A DNA stretch of 64,000 bases from Bittarella massiliensis (ex Durand et al. 2017) (GCF_001486165.1 NZ_LN908977.1:319269-383268), one strand, 5' to 3'. Shown: positions 39,457 through 48,294, counted from the first letter of the stretch. Notes: generated by a model not told the origin, from the letters alone. Numbers and translations: made by a program.

Positions 39457-40031
39457 TTGGACACCTCCCCGCTCTTTTTCTGCCGGAAGCAGAGAAAGCC
39501 GATGAGGCCGCAGGCCAGCACGATGAAGGCCACGTTGACGTTAAAGACATAGGTCGCCACAAAGGCGGCCGCCATCATCAGGATGGAGAGGATGTTCTTC
39601 TCCTTGGCGACCCCCCAGCCCATGGTGACGGTGACATCGACGATGACCGCCGCCACCCCGGCCTGCATCCCCCGCAGGACGTTGGCCACCACCTGGTTGG
39701 CCCGAAAGGCCTGGTAGAACAGGGAGATCACCGAGAGGATGATCAGGGGGGGCAGCACCGTGCCCGCAATGGCCACCAGGGCCCCCAACATCCCCGCCAG
39801 GCGGTAGCCGATGATGATGGCCGCGTTGACGGCGATGGGCCCGGGGGAGGACTGGGCGATGGCCGTCAAATCGAGCATCTCGTCCTCCTCCAGCCAGTGG
39901 TACTGCTGCACAAACTTCTTGCGCATCAGGGGGATGATGACATACCCGCCGCCAAAGGTAAAGGCGCTGAGGGTGAAGGTGGAAGAAAACAGCTTCCAGT
40001 AAAACCGCAAATCTCTCTTTGCCAACTGCAT
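39453..40031 (-). CDS. Chromate transporter, short-form subunit 1
   Basis: The 192-residue CHR-family half protein shows WKLFSSTFTLSAFTFGGGYVIIPLMRKKFVQQYHWLEEDEMLDLTAIAQSSPGPIAVNAAIIIGYRLAG, with the paired FGGGY and PGP motifs also seen in its partner. About six membrane segments are present, with a basic C-terminal tail. GAAAGAGGAGGCC precedes the ATG. It is first of the two-gene transcript, with a good minus-strand promoter at 40058-40086. Confidence 0.88.
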   Translation of the reverse strand: MQLAKRDLRFYWKLFSSTFTLSAFTFGGGYVIIPLMRKKFVQQYHWLEEDEMLDLTAIAQSSPGPIAVNAAIIIGYRLAGMLGALVAIAGTVLPPLIILSVISLFYQAFRANQVVANVLRGMQAGVAAVIVDVTVTMGWGVAKEKNILSILMMAAAFVATYVFNVNVAFIVLACGLIGFLCFRQKKSGEVSK

Positions 40032-40057
40032 GGCCTCCTCTTTCTCTTTTCACCCCC

Positions 40058-40086
40058 AGTATACGCCTTGCATTTTAATAAGTAAA
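40058..40086 (-). promoter_or_regulatory. Promoter of the chromate transporter pair
   Basis: On the minus strand TTTACT (plus 40081-40086) and TATACT (plus 40058-40063) are separated by 17 bases. A perfect palindrome ATTTTATAAAAT at 40095-40106 lies just upstream, a possible LysR-family contact site. Confidence 0.65.
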
Positions 40087-40142
40087 ATAATATAATTTTA
40101 TAAAATGAATATCGAATCACTTATGAAAGGGAGGGGATCGGG

Positions 40143-41072
40143 ATGACCCTGCGCCACCTGCGCATCTTCACGGCGGTCTGCCAGTGCGGCAGCGCCACCG
40201 AGGCGGCCCGCCGCCTCTACATGACCCAGCCGGCGGTGAGCCTGGCCATCTCGGAGCTGGAGAGCCACTACGGCGTCCGGCTCTTCGACCGCATCTCCCG
40301 GCGGCTGCACATCACCGAGCCGGGGCGGCAGCTGCTGGCCCGGGCCGGGCAGATCCTCGACCTCATCGACCAGCTGGAGGAGGAGATGCCCGGCGGCCGG
40401 GGCGGCCGGCTGCGCATCGGCGCCAGCATCACCGTCGGCAGCGAGTTCCTCCCCGGCTGCGTGGAGCGGTTTTCCGCCGCCTGGCCGGAGGTGGAGGTGC
40501 AGGTGCGGGTGGACAGCAGCGAGACCATCGAGGGCCTCCTGCTGGAAAACCGGCTGGATATGGGGCTGATGGACGGCCCCGCCCGGGACGGCCAACTGGC
40601 CGCCCACCCCTTTTTGGAGGACGAGCTGGGCCTTTTCTGCCGCCCCGGCCACCCGCTGCTGGCCCGCCAGCCCCTGCCGCCGGGCGAGTTGGCCCACCAG
40701 CCCCTCCTGCTGCGGGAGGCGGGCAGTGGCGCCCGCAAGGTCTTTGAGAGCGCCCTCATCACCCGGGGGATGGAGGTGAGTCCCGCCTGGGAATCCAGCT
40801 CCACCCGGGCGCTGAAGGAGGCCGCCCGCCAGGGGCTGGGGATCGCCGTGCTGCCGGTGCGGCTGGCCGCCGAAGAACTGGCCTCCGGCGCCCTCTGCCG
40901 CCTGGCGGTGGAGGGGATGCCCCTGGTGCGCAGCCTCTGCGCGGTCTACCACAAAAACAAGTACCTGACCCCGGCGGCCACCGCCTTTTTGGAAATCTGC
41001 ACCGGCGCAAAAAGCGGCCCGGCCAAAGGGCCGGGCCGACAGGGGGGCGGGGGACGCGCTCAGCTGGAATAG
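40143..41072 (+). CDS. LysR-family transcriptional regulator
   Basis: The 309-residue regulator has an N-terminal HTH (MTLRHLRIFTAVCQCGSATEAARRLYMTQPAVSLAISELESHYGVRLFDRISRRLHITEPGRQLL, over residues 1-65) and a two-lobe periplasmic-binding-like effector domain. It is divergent from the chromate transporter genes and probably controls them. AAAGGGAGGGG precedes ATG. Its last codons (GPAKGPGRQGGG) run through a terminator hairpin and overlap the convergent BofC-like gene by 13 bases, so the C-terminal tail is atypical. Confidence 0.9.
   Translation: MTLRHLRIFTAVCQCGSATEAARRLYMTQPAVSLAISELESHYGVRLFDRISRRLHITEPGRQLLARAGQILDLIDQLEEEMPGGRGGRLRIGASITVGSEFLPGCVERFSAAWPEVEVQVRVDSSETIEGLLLENRLDMGLMDGPARDGQLAAHPFLEDELGLFCRPGHPLLARQPLPPGELAHQPLLLREAGSGARKVFESALITRGMEVSPAWESSSTRALKEAARQGLGIAVLPVRLAAEELASGALCRLAVEGMPLVRSLCAVYHKNKYLTPAATAFLEICTGAKSGPAKGPGRQGGGGRAQLE
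41012..41040. terminator. Hairpin inside the LysR gene end, likely bidirectional terminator
   Basis: CGGCCCGGCC and GGCCGGGCCG pair around AAAG. It lies within the last codons of the LysR gene and just beyond the stop of the convergent gene; an AAAAAG tract precedes it and gives a T-tail on the minus strand. Confidence 0.65.
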
Positions 41073-41371
41073 TCCTGCAACAGCCCCTCCAGCTCCTGGC
41101 GGCTCTCCGCCCAGACGCCCTGCAGCAGGTGTTGTTGCTCCTCTTCCGGCAGGGCGCTGAGGGTCACCTCTCCGCAGAGTTCGGGCTGGCCGGAACCGCC
41201 GGCGTAGACGGCCAGCTGCCCGTTTTCCACCCGCAGAAGATAGCGGGAAGGGGCCTCGGTCTGCATAGAGTCGGCGCCGCGGTGCCATCCTACCAACAAG
41301 CTGGAAAGAAATAGGGCCGCGCAGCAGAGAAAAGCGGTCACGGTCGAGAGAATCCACCGGTTTTTCGTCAC
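41060..41371 (-). CDS. Small exported protein with BofC C-terminal-like domain
   Basis: The 103-residue protein has one N-terminal membrane segment (WILSTVTAFLCCAALFLSSLLVG) and a domain of about 55 residues with the BofC C-terminal pattern: YLLRVENGQLAVYAGG, VTLSALPEEEQQHLLQGV, LEGLLQDYSS. BofC restrains the SpoIVB protease in the forespore pathway of sigma-K activation; here only the C-terminal type domain is present. GTG 41371 has GAGAGG eight bases upstream; the in-frame GTG at 41380 abuts it. It is divergent from the PBP gene. Confidence 0.65.
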   Translation of the reverse strand: MTKNRWILSTVTAFLCCAALFLSSLLVGWHRGADSMQTEAPSRYLLRVENGQLAVYAGGSGQPELCGEVTLSALPEEEQQHLLQGVWAESRQELEGLLQDYSS

Positions 41372-41432
41372 ATCAATCACCTCTCGAGTCCAGTATTCTC
41401 TTAAAAATAAATGAATATGCAGAAAAATCGGT

Positions 41433-41461
41433 TTAACAAAATCGACGGTATATGCTATAAT
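41433..41461 (+). promoter_or_regulatory. Sigma-A promoter for the class A PBP gene
   Basis: TTAACA and a consensus TATAAT are separated by 17 bases, 28 bases before the start codon. Confidence 0.72.
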
Positions 41462-41489
41462 AACTTACCATTGGAAGGAGGTTATGCTT

Positions 41490-43889
41490 GTGCCCAACCA
41501 AAAATCGCCGGACGGCGGCAAGTCCCCGTCGGAGAAAAAGAAGGGAACCACCAAGCAGACCGCCGCAAACGCCGCCTCGAAAAAGGGCCAAAAGGGCCCC
41601 AAGCGGAAACTGCGGGAGAGAAAATGGTTCAAGGTCTGCCTGACGGTATTCTTTATCCTGGTGATCGTGGTGTCCATTGCGGCCACCTCTTTCATGATGT
41701 ACGTCTTCAGCACCATGAAAAACGACGACCAGATCTTGAGCCTGGAAAATGTAAAGCTGGCCTTTACCACCATTGTATACGGCAAGGACGGGTCGGGTGA
41801 AGAGGTGGAAGTGACCCGCCTCAACTCGGCCGAAAACCGCATCTGGGTGGACTATGAGAACATCCCTGAAAATATGATCCACGCCGTGGTGGCGGTGGAG
41901 GACGAGCGCTTTTACAAGCACCACGGGGTGGACTGGAAGCGCACCATCGCCGCCACCGTCAACGAGATCATCCCCATCTACAAGGGGCGGCCGGGCGGTT
42001 CCACCATCACCCAGCAGCTCATCAAAAACATCACCCACGACAAGTCCACCAACTTTTTGGAGGGGTATGCCCGCAAGGCGCGGGAGATCTTCCGCGCCCT
42101 GAACCTGGAGAAGATGTACTCGAAAGAGGACATCCTGGAGGCCTACCTCAACACCTTCCACCTGGGTAACAACACCGACGGGGTGCAGGCGGCGGCCTAT
42201 GTCTACTTCGGCAAGGACGTGTCTGAACTCTCCCTGGTGGAGTGCGCCTCCATCGCCGGCATGACCCAGAGCCCCTCCGAGTACAACCCCTTTATCCACC
42301 CCGAAAACAACAAGACCCGGCGGGACTACGTGCTCAGCAAGATGCTGGAACTGGGCTACATCACCCAGGAGGAGTACGACGAGGCGGTCAATACCGAGCC
42401 CGAATTCAAGAGCGAGGAGTACGCCGCCAACGCCCAGAAGATCGAGAGCTACTTCACCGACTACATGATCGACGACGTCATCGACCACCTGATGGAGAAA
42501 TACGGCTACACCAAAGAGGAGGCCACCAACTACCTCTACACCGGCGGCCTGCGCATCTACTCCACCGTGGACACCTCGGTCCAAAACACCCTGGAATCGG
42601 TCTACGAAAACGACAAGAGCTTCCCCAACGTGTCCAGAAAAGAGACCGTCACCGACGAGGAGGGCAACAAGAGCGAGGTCACCATCCGCCCCGAATCGGC
42701 GGCGGTGGTGATGGATTTCGAGGGCAACATCCTGGGCCTGGTGGGCGGCCGGGGCGAGAAGACGGTCAACCGGGCCCTCAACCGGGCGGTAGTGGCCGGC
42801 CGCTCCAACGGCTCCACCATGAAACCCCTGGCGGCCTACGGGCCGGCCATCGAGCAGGATCTGATCACCTACTCCACCGTCATGGACGACTCCCCGGTCA
42901 AGACCCTCAACGGCCGCCCCTGGCCCAAGAACTACTACGCGGGCTACAAGGGGAAGATGACCGCCGAGACCGCCTTGAAAAAGTCGGTCAACACCGTGGC
43001 GGTGCGGACCATCCAGAAAGTCGGCGCCAAAAACAGCTATGAGTTCTTGAAGGAAAAGCTGGGGATCACCACCCTCACCGAGAGCGATGTGGACGACAGC
43101 CTGGCCCTGGGGATGCTGACGGACGGCATCTCCCCCCTGGAGGTGACGGCCGCCTACGCCGTCTTCGGCAACGGCGGGGTCTACTACGAGCCCCGCACCT
43201 ACACCCGGGTGGAGGACCAGTTCGGCAACGTGGTGCTCGACGGCAGCGAGTTCGGCAGCAACCGCGCCTTCTCCGAGTCCACCGCCAAGGTGACAAACCA
43301 GATGCTCCAGCAGGTCCTGCAGTCGGGGGGCACCGCCGCCTCGTTCCGCTACGGCTCCATGCCCCTGGCGGGCAAGACCGGCACCACCGACTCCGACACC
43401 GACAACAACCTGCCCCGCGACGTGTGGTTTGTGGGGATGAACCCCTATTACGTGACCGGCGTCTGGTGGGGTTACGACTCCAAGTACGGCGTGTCCGAGA
43501 GCGGCTATCCCCCTGCCGCCATCTGGAAGAACATCATGAGCCAGATCAGTTCTGGCAAGGCCTACAAGAACTTCCCCAACGCCTCCGGCGTGGTGCAGAA
43601 GACCTACTGCGTCAAGAGCGGGCTGCTGGCCTCCGACAAGTGCACCGAGACTGCGGTGGGCTGGTACAAGACCTCCAATATCCCCGAGACCTGTTCCGGG
43701 GTGCACGAGGGCGATCCCCCGGTAGAGGAGGAGCAAAAGCCGCAGAGCAGTTCGGCGGCCTCGTCGAGCGGGTCCAGTTCGGCCAGTTCCAGCGCCTCCA
43801 GCTCTTCCAATTCCTCCAGTTCAGCCAGCTCTTCCAGCAAACCGGTGGTGCCGCCGGTGAGTTCCAGCCAGGCGGCCCCCAAGCAGTGA
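41490..43889 (+). CDS. Class A penicillin-binding protein (bifunctional transglycosylase/transpeptidase)
   Basis: The 799-residue cell-wall polymerase has a basic, Lys-rich cytoplasmic tail and one membrane segment (VCLTVFFILVIVVSIAATSF near residue 55). The GT51 domain shows AVVAVEDERFYKHHGVDWKRT and GGSTITQQLIKN. The transpeptidase domain shows SNGSTMKPL (SxxK), a KSVNTVAVRT SxN box and AGKTGTTDSDTD (KTG). It ends in a 60-residue Ser-rich tail. GTG 41490 is placed eight bases after AAGGAGG; ATG 41484 is too close. It has its own promoter and terminator. Confidence 0.93.
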   Translation: MPNQKSPDGGKSPSEKKKGTTKQTAANAASKKGQKGPKRKLRERKWFKVCLTVFFILVIVVSIAATSFMMYVFSTMKNDDQILSLENVKLAFTTIVYGKDGSGEEVEVTRLNSAENRIWVDYENIPENMIHAVVAVEDERFYKHHGVDWKRTIAATVNEIIPIYKGRPGGSTITQQLIKNITHDKSTNFLEGYARKAREIFRALNLEKMYSKEDILEAYLNTFHLGNNTDGVQAAAYVYFGKDVSELSLVECASIAGMTQSPSEYNPFIHPENNKTRRDYVLSKMLELGYITQEEYDEAVNTEPEFKSEEYAANAQKIESYFTDYMIDDVIDHLMEKYGYTKEEATNYLYTGGLRIYSTVDTSVQNTLESVYENDKSFPNVSRKETVTDEEGNKSEVTIRPESAAVVMDFEGNILGLVGGRGEKTVNRALNRAVVAGRSNGSTMKPLAAYGPAIEQDLITYSTVMDDSPVKTLNGRPWPKNYYAGYKGKMTAETALKKSVNTVAVRTIQKVGAKNSYEFLKEKLGITTLTESDVDDSLALGMLTDGISPLEVTAAYAVFGNGGVYYEPRTYTRVEDQFGNVVLDGSEFGSNRAFSESTAKVTNQMLQQVLQSGGTAASFRYGSMPLAGKTGTTDSDTDNNLPRDVWFVGMNPYYVTGVWWGYDSKYGVSESGYPPAAIWKNIMSQISSGKAYKNFPNASGVVQKTYCVKSGLLASDKCTETAVGWYKTSNIPETCSGVHEGDPPVEEEQKPQSSSAASSSGSSSASSSASSSSNSSSSASSSSKPVVPPVSSSQAAPKQ

Positions 43890-43933
43890 TTTCCCCCGCC
43901 TGGGAGCGGACGGCACACAGTTGACAGATTTTG

Positions 43934-43977
43934 AGGACCGGGCGGCAGCCAAGCCGCTCGGCCCTCTTTTTTTGCAG
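43934..43977 (+). terminator. Terminator after the PBP gene
   Basis: GAGGACCGGGCGGC pairs imperfectly with GCCGCTCGGCCCTC around AGCCAA and is followed by seven T residues. Confidence 0.78.
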
Positions 43978-44002
43978 CTTTGGCACCCCAAGGCCCCGGT
44001 CC

Positions 44003-44280
44003 TGCCGGGGAAGATAGCTGCTTTGACACAGGGCATCCTGAACAGAGGGGCGCCAAAGGTGCAAGCGAAAGGCCGGGGGATGGGCGATGCGCAATAAACT
44101 CCGACGGCATCGCTTTACCGGCGACAGTGCGATGAAAAAATGCGACGCCCCTTGCGGGGGCGAAGCCCGTATCGCGCCCTTTCGGGCTGGTGTGTGCCCC
44201 GCCAGTTTCGCCGGGGAGATCCGTCGGGGACCCCGACGGTGATACCGCCCGTCCTCACCCCCCAATCCGCCATTTTTTTG
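44003..44280. repeat. Diverged dispersed repeat, copy 1, upstream of the thr operon
   Basis: Landmarks in order are tgccgggga, an 18-base variable stretch, acacagggcatcctgaa, a gaggggc..ccaaaggtgcaa block, then gatgcgca..acggcatcg. The same series occurs at about 48353 after the operon. The stretch also has a hairpin-rich part near 44150-44215 (gcgggggcgaagcccg, cgccctttcgggc). No supported gene lies in 43978-44409. Confidence 0.5.
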
Positions 44281-44340
44281 GGGGAATCGCCGAAGTCAAC
44301 AAAAGGAAACGAGTTTTGGAGGGTTTCGGCAAAAAAATGG

Positions 44341-44369
44341 TTGTCAATTTGGGCAGATGGCGCTATACT
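44341..44369 (+). promoter_or_regulatory. Sigma-A promoter of the ACT-hom-thrB-lysC operon
   Basis: TTGTCA and TATACT are separated by 17 bases. The leader to the first gene is about 35 bases, too short for a T-box or riboswitch. Confidence 0.7.
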
Positions 44370-44409
44370 GTATCTTACAGAAAAACAACAGTGTTTGTGA
44401 GGTGGACTT

Positions 44410-44850
44410 ATGCAGGACACACCCAAGTTTCTGCTGGTGGATACCGGGGCGCTGCCCCCGGTGTTTTTAAAGGTGGTGGAGGCCAAGGAGATGCTGGCCC
44501 AGGGCCTTGCCAAAAATTCCAGCGAGGCGGTGAAGAAGGTGGGCATCTCCCGCAGCGCCTTCTACAAGTACAAAGACCGGGTCTATCGCCCAGCGGGGGA
44601 CAGCCGGCAGCTGTGCACCTTCTCCTTCTCCCTGCGGGATGAGCCGGGGGTCCTCTCCCGGGTCATCAACACCATCGCAAACAGCGGCGCCAACATCCTC
44701 ACCATCAACCAATCCATCCCCATCGACGGGGTCGCCCCGGTGACCATCTCCTTTCGCATGGGCAGCGCCTGCCTCCCGCTGGAGGAGCTGACCGAGGAGA
44801 TCGGGCAGTTGGGTGGGATCGTGGAATTAAAGCAATTGTTAGGAGAGTAG
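44410..44850 (+). CDS. ACT domain-containing protein (UPF0735, PheB-like)
   Basis: The 146-residue protein has an N-terminal helical part (LPPVFLKVVEAKEMLAQGLAKNSSEAVKKVGISRSAFYKYKDRVY) that looks like a small HTH, and a C-terminal ACT amino-acid-binding domain (FSFSLRDEPGVLSRVINTIANSGANILTINQSIPIDG). Homologues sit next to hom or pheA and are thought to sense an amino acid. It is first in the operon, ending three bases before hom, so it may tune threonine or aspartate-family synthesis. ATG has GAGGTGG upstream. Confidence 0.88.
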   Translation: MQDTPKFLLVDTGALPPVFLKVVEAKEMLAQGLAKNSSEAVKKVGISRSAFYKYKDRVYRPAGDSRQLCTFSFSLRDEPGVLSRVINTIANSGANILTINQSIPIDGVAPVTISFRMGSACLPLEELTEEIGQLGGIVELKQLLGE

Positions 44851-44853
44851 CAA

Positions 44854-46089
44854 ATGATACAGGTAGCAATCATCGGGTACGGCACCGTTGGCTCCGGCGT
44901 GGCCGAGGTCATTGAGAGAAACGCCGAGGGCATTGCCCGCAAGGCCGGGCAGCCCATCGCCGTCAAATACATCTGCGACATCCGCGACTTCCCCGGCGAC
45001 CCCAACGAGGGGAAGCTCTGCAAGGATTTCGGGGTGGTCTTGAAAGACCCCGAGGTCTCGGTGGTGGTGGAGTCCATCGGCGGGCTGAAACCCGCCTACC
45101 AGTTTGTAAAGGACAGCCTGCTGGCCGGCAAGAGCGTGGTCACCTCCAACAAGGAGCTGGTGGCCACCCACGGCTGGGAGCTGCTGCAGATCGCCAAGGA
45201 GAGGGGGATCCAGTTCCTCTTTGAAGCAAGCGTGGGGGGCGGCACCCCCATCATCCGCCCCATCTACCAGTGCATGGCGGCCAACGAGTTCACCGAGATC
45301 GCCGGCATCCTCAACGGCACCACCAACTTCATGCTCACCAAGATGAAGCGGGAGGACCTCTCCTTTGACGAGGCGCTGAAGCTGGCCCAGAGCCTGGGGT
45401 ACGCCGAGACCACCGACCCCTCGGCCGACGTGGACGGACACGACGCCTGCCGCAAAATCTGCATCCTCGGCTCCCTGGCCTTTGGGCGGCACATCTTTCC
45501 CGCCCAGGTGCCCACCGAGGGGATCCGCGCCATCACCACCGCCGACATGGCGGCCGCCGAGCGCCTGGGCTACGCCATCAAACTCATCGGCCGGGCCAAG
45601 CGGCTGGAGGACGGGCGGGTGTTGGCCGAGGTCTGCCCGGCCCTGCTGCCGGGGGAGAGCCAGCTGGCCTCGGTGAGCGACGTGTACAACGGCATCCTGG
45701 TGCGCTCCGACATGCTGGGCGACGTCCTCTTTTACGGCCGGGGGGCGGGCAAGCTGCCCACTGCCAGCGCCGTGGTCAGCGACATCATCGACTGCGTCAA
45801 GAGCGAGGACGTCCACCGCACCCTCTTCTGGGTCAAGAGCGAGGAGGAGTTCCTGGCCGACCCGGCGGAGGACGTGCTGCGCCGCTACCTGCGGCTGGAG
45901 GGCGGCTCACAGGAGGCCCTCTCCAAGGCCGCGGCCGCCGCCTTTGGCGCGCCCGAACTGGTGCAGCCCAGCGGGGAGGGGATCGTCTGCATCCTCCCCG
46001 CCCAGAGCGGCAAGGCCTTTGCCGCCGGCATCGCCGCCCTGCCCGATTGGGCCAAGGTGGCCACCGCCCTGAAGGTGCTGCCCTACTGA
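44854..46089 (+). CDS. hom: Homoserine dehydrogenase
   Basis: Hom reduces aspartate semialdehyde to homoserine with NAD(P)H, the branch to threonine and methionine. The 411-residue protein has the Rossmann start VAIIGYGTVGSGVAEVI, SNKELVATHGWELLQIAKERG, FEASVGGGTPIIRPI and GILNGTTNFMLTKM with AESLGYAETTDPSADVDGHDACRK (one residue differing: AQSLGY). A C-terminal part of about 75 residues is an ACT-like end. It starts three bases after the ACT gene with AGGAGAG as SD. Confidence 0.95.
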   Translation: MIQVAIIGYGTVGSGVAEVIERNAEGIARKAGQPIAVKYICDIRDFPGDPNEGKLCKDFGVVLKDPEVSVVVESIGGLKPAYQFVKDSLLAGKSVVTSNKELVATHGWELLQIAKERGIQFLFEASVGGGTPIIRPIYQCMAANEFTEIAGILNGTTNFMLTKMKREDLSFDEALKLAQSLGYAETTDPSADVDGHDACRKICILGSLAFGRHIFPAQVPTEGIRAITTADMAAAERLGYAIKLIGRAKRLEDGRVLAEVCPALLPGESQLASVSDVYNGILVRSDMLGDVLFYGRGAGKLPTASAVVSDIIDCVKSEDVHRTLFWVKSEEEFLADPAEDVLRRYLRLEGGSQEALSKAAAAAFGAPELVQPSGEGIVCILPAQSGKAFAAGIAALPDWAKVATALKVLPY

Positions 46090-46140
46090 TCCGACGCCCC
46101 GCGAGGGGATGCAAATTTTGACCATTGGAGGGACTCATTC

Positions 46141-47040
46141 GTGATCCACATCACCGTGCCGGCCACCAGCGCCAACATCGGCGCAGGCTTTGACTCGCTG
46201 GGGCTGGCCCTCAATTTGCAAAATGAAATCTACATGGAGGAGTGGGACGGCCCGGCCATCTCCTCCCGCGACGGGCGGCCCGTCCCCACCGGGGAGGACA
46301 ATCTCATCTACCGCACCGCCAAGGCCCTGTATCAGCGAGTGGGCCGCCCCTTTCGGGGGCTGCGCATCGAGCAGGTCAACAACATCCCCATGACCCGGGG
46401 GCTGGGTAGCAGCTCGGCCTGCATCGTGGGGGGGCTGTTGGGGGCCAACACCCTGCTGGGCGAGCCCCTCACCAGAGATGAGCTGGTGGATATGGCCGCC
46501 CATCTGGAGGGGCACCCCGACAACTCCACCCCGGCCATCCTGGGGGGCTTTGTCTCCGCCGTGCTCGAGGAGGAGCACGTCTACTACGTGAAAAAGGAAC
46601 TGGACGAGGGGATGCACTTTGCGGCCTTTATCCCCAATTTTAGCCTCTCCACCGAGGTGGCCCGGGCGGCGCTGCCGCCCCAGGTCAGCCACAAGGACGC
46701 GGTCTATAACCTCTCCCGGGCGGCGCTGATGGCCACCTCCATCTGCACCGGCAAGCTGGAAAACATCCGGGTCGCGGCGGGGGACCGGCTGCACCAACCC
46801 TACCGGCTGGGGCTGATCGAGGGGGGGCAGCGGGTCTTCGACATCGCCTACGAGTGCGGGGCCCTGGCGGTCTTTGTCAGCGGCGCCGGCCCCACCATCC
46901 TCGCCCTGGTGGACGCGCAGAACGCCGCCTTTGGCGACCGGGCGGCCGCCCTGCTCCAGGCCCAGCGAGAGACCCGGGCCTTTGAACTGGTCAAACTTCG
47001 CCCCGACAATCAGGGGGCAACGGTGCGCGTCTGCGAATAG
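46141..47040 (+). CDS. thrB: Homoserine kinase
   Basis: ThrB phosphorylates homoserine with ATP, the step before threonine synthase. The 299-residue GHMP kinase opens with ITVPATSANIGAGFDSLGLAL, has the ATP loop MTRGLGSSSACIVGGL near residue 85, and the C-terminal FVSGAGPTILAL. GTG start follows TTGGAGGGACTCATTC. It lies between hom and lysC. The expected partner thrC is not in the operon. Confidence 0.95.
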   Translation: MIHITVPATSANIGAGFDSLGLALNLQNEIYMEEWDGPAISSRDGRPVPTGEDNLIYRTAKALYQRVGRPFRGLRIEQVNNIPMTRGLGSSSACIVGGLLGANTLLGEPLTRDELVDMAAHLEGHPDNSTPAILGGFVSAVLEEEHVYYVKKELDEGMHFAAFIPNFSLSTEVARAALPPQVSHKDAVYNLSRAALMATSICTGKLENIRVAAGDRLHQPYRLGLIEGGQRVFDIAYECGALAVFVSGAGPTILALVDAQNAAFGDRAAALLQAQRETRAFELVKLRPDNQGATVRVCE

Positions 47041-47076
47041 ATATAAGAGTGATGAGAAGAAAGAGGAGGGATTCCC

Positions 47077-48282
47077 ATGGCTTTGGTCGTGCAGAAATTC
47101 GGCGGTAGCTCGGTGCGGGATGCCGAGCGGGTGCGCAATGTGGCGCAGATTGTCACGGATACTTACAAAGCGGGCAACAGTGTGGTGGTGGTGGTCTCCG
47201 CCCAGGGGGACACCACCGACGACTTGATCGAAAAGGCGGCGGAACTCAATCCCAACGCCTCCAAGCGGGAGATGGATATGCTCCTTTCCAGCGGGGAGCA
47301 GCAGAGCTGTGCCCTGCTGGCCATGACCATTGAGGCCATGGGCTATCCGGCCATCTCCCTGACCGGCTGGCAGGCGGGCTTTTTCACCACCAGCAACTAC
47401 TCCAACGCCCGCATCCACCGGGTGGACACCGAGCGGCTGCAGGCCGAGTTGGATCGGCGCAGCATCGTGGTGGTGGCCGGTTTTCAGGGGCTCAACAAGT
47501 TCGACGACATCACCACCCTGGGCCGGGGCGGGTCCGACACCTCGGCGGTGGCGCTGGCGGCCTCGCTCCACGCCGACACCTGCCAGATCTACACCGACGT
47601 GGACGGGGTCTACACCGCCGACCCCCGCAAGGTGAAAAACGCAAAGAAACTCGACGAGATCTCCTTTGACGAGATGTTGGAGCTGGCCACCCTGGGCGCC
47701 CAGGTGCTGCACAACCGCTCGGTGGAGATGGCGAAAAAATTTGGGGTGCAGATCGAAGTGCTCTCCAGCCTGAGCCGGGTGCCGGGCACCATTGTGAAGG
47801 AGGATGTAAAGATGGAAAAGATGTTGATCAAGGGCGTGGCCAAGGACGAGCACGTGGTGCGCATCACGGTGGACGGGGTGGCGGACCAGCCGGGCACCGC
47901 CTTCAAGATTTTCTCTTTGCTCTCCAACCACAAGATCAACGTGGACATCATTTTGCAGACCCCCCCAAAGGACGGCTTCCAGGCCATCAGCTTTACCATC
48001 TCCGACGACCAGAAGGACGAGGCCCTGGCGGTGTTGGAGCGGCACGGCCACCGCTACCCCGGCGCCAAGATCTACAGCGAGGACGACATCGCCAAGGTCT
48101 CCATCGTGGGGGCGGGGATGCAGTCCAACCCCGGCGTGGCCGCCGACATGTTCGCCGCCCTGGGGGATGCGGGCGTCAACATCAAGATGATCTCCACCAG
48201 CGAAATCAAGATTTCGGTCATCATCGACCGGGCGGACGCCGACCGGGCGGTCTCTGCCATCCACGGCGCCTTTTACGACTAA
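47077..48282 (+). CDS. lysC: Aspartate kinase
   Basis: LysC makes aspartyl phosphate, the first step for lysine, threonine and methionine. The 401-residue monofunctional enzyme shows VVQKFGGSSVRDAERVRNVA, FQGLNKFDDITTLGRGGSDTSAVALAA, YTDVDGVYTADPRKVKNAKKLDEISFDEMLELA, and two C-terminal ACT domains (ADQPGTAFKIFSLLSNHKINVD; VGAGMQSNPGVAADMFAALGDAGVNIKMISTSEIKISV) that usually bind lysine or threonine as feedback inhibitors. AAAGAGGAGG precedes ATG. It is last of the operon, before a terminator. Confidence 0.95.
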   Translation: MALVVQKFGGSSVRDAERVRNVAQIVTDTYKAGNSVVVVVSAQGDTTDDLIEKAAELNPNASKREMDMLLSSGEQQSCALLAMTIEAMGYPAISLTGWQAGFFTTSNYSNARIHRVDTERLQAELDRRSIVVVAGFQGLNKFDDITTLGRGGSDTSAVALAASLHADTCQIYTDVDGVYTADPRKVKNAKKLDEISFDEMLELATLGAQVLHNRSVEMAKKFGVQIEVLSSLSRVPGTIVKEDVKMEKMLIKGVAKDEHVVRITVDGVADQPGTAFKIFSLLSNHKINVDIILQTPPKDGFQAISFTISDDQKDEALAVLERHGHRYPGAKIYSEDDIAKVSIVGAGMQSNPGVAADMFAALGDAGVNIKMISTSEIKISVIIDRADADRAVSAIHGAFYD

Positions 48283-48294
48283 TCGGGAGAGAAA

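Noticed and set aside
44150-44215. Hairpin-rich stretch considered as a T-box or tRNA-like element
   Set aside because: No T-box consensus sequence, specifier loop or cloverleaf can be drawn, and the operon promoter lies downstream of it.
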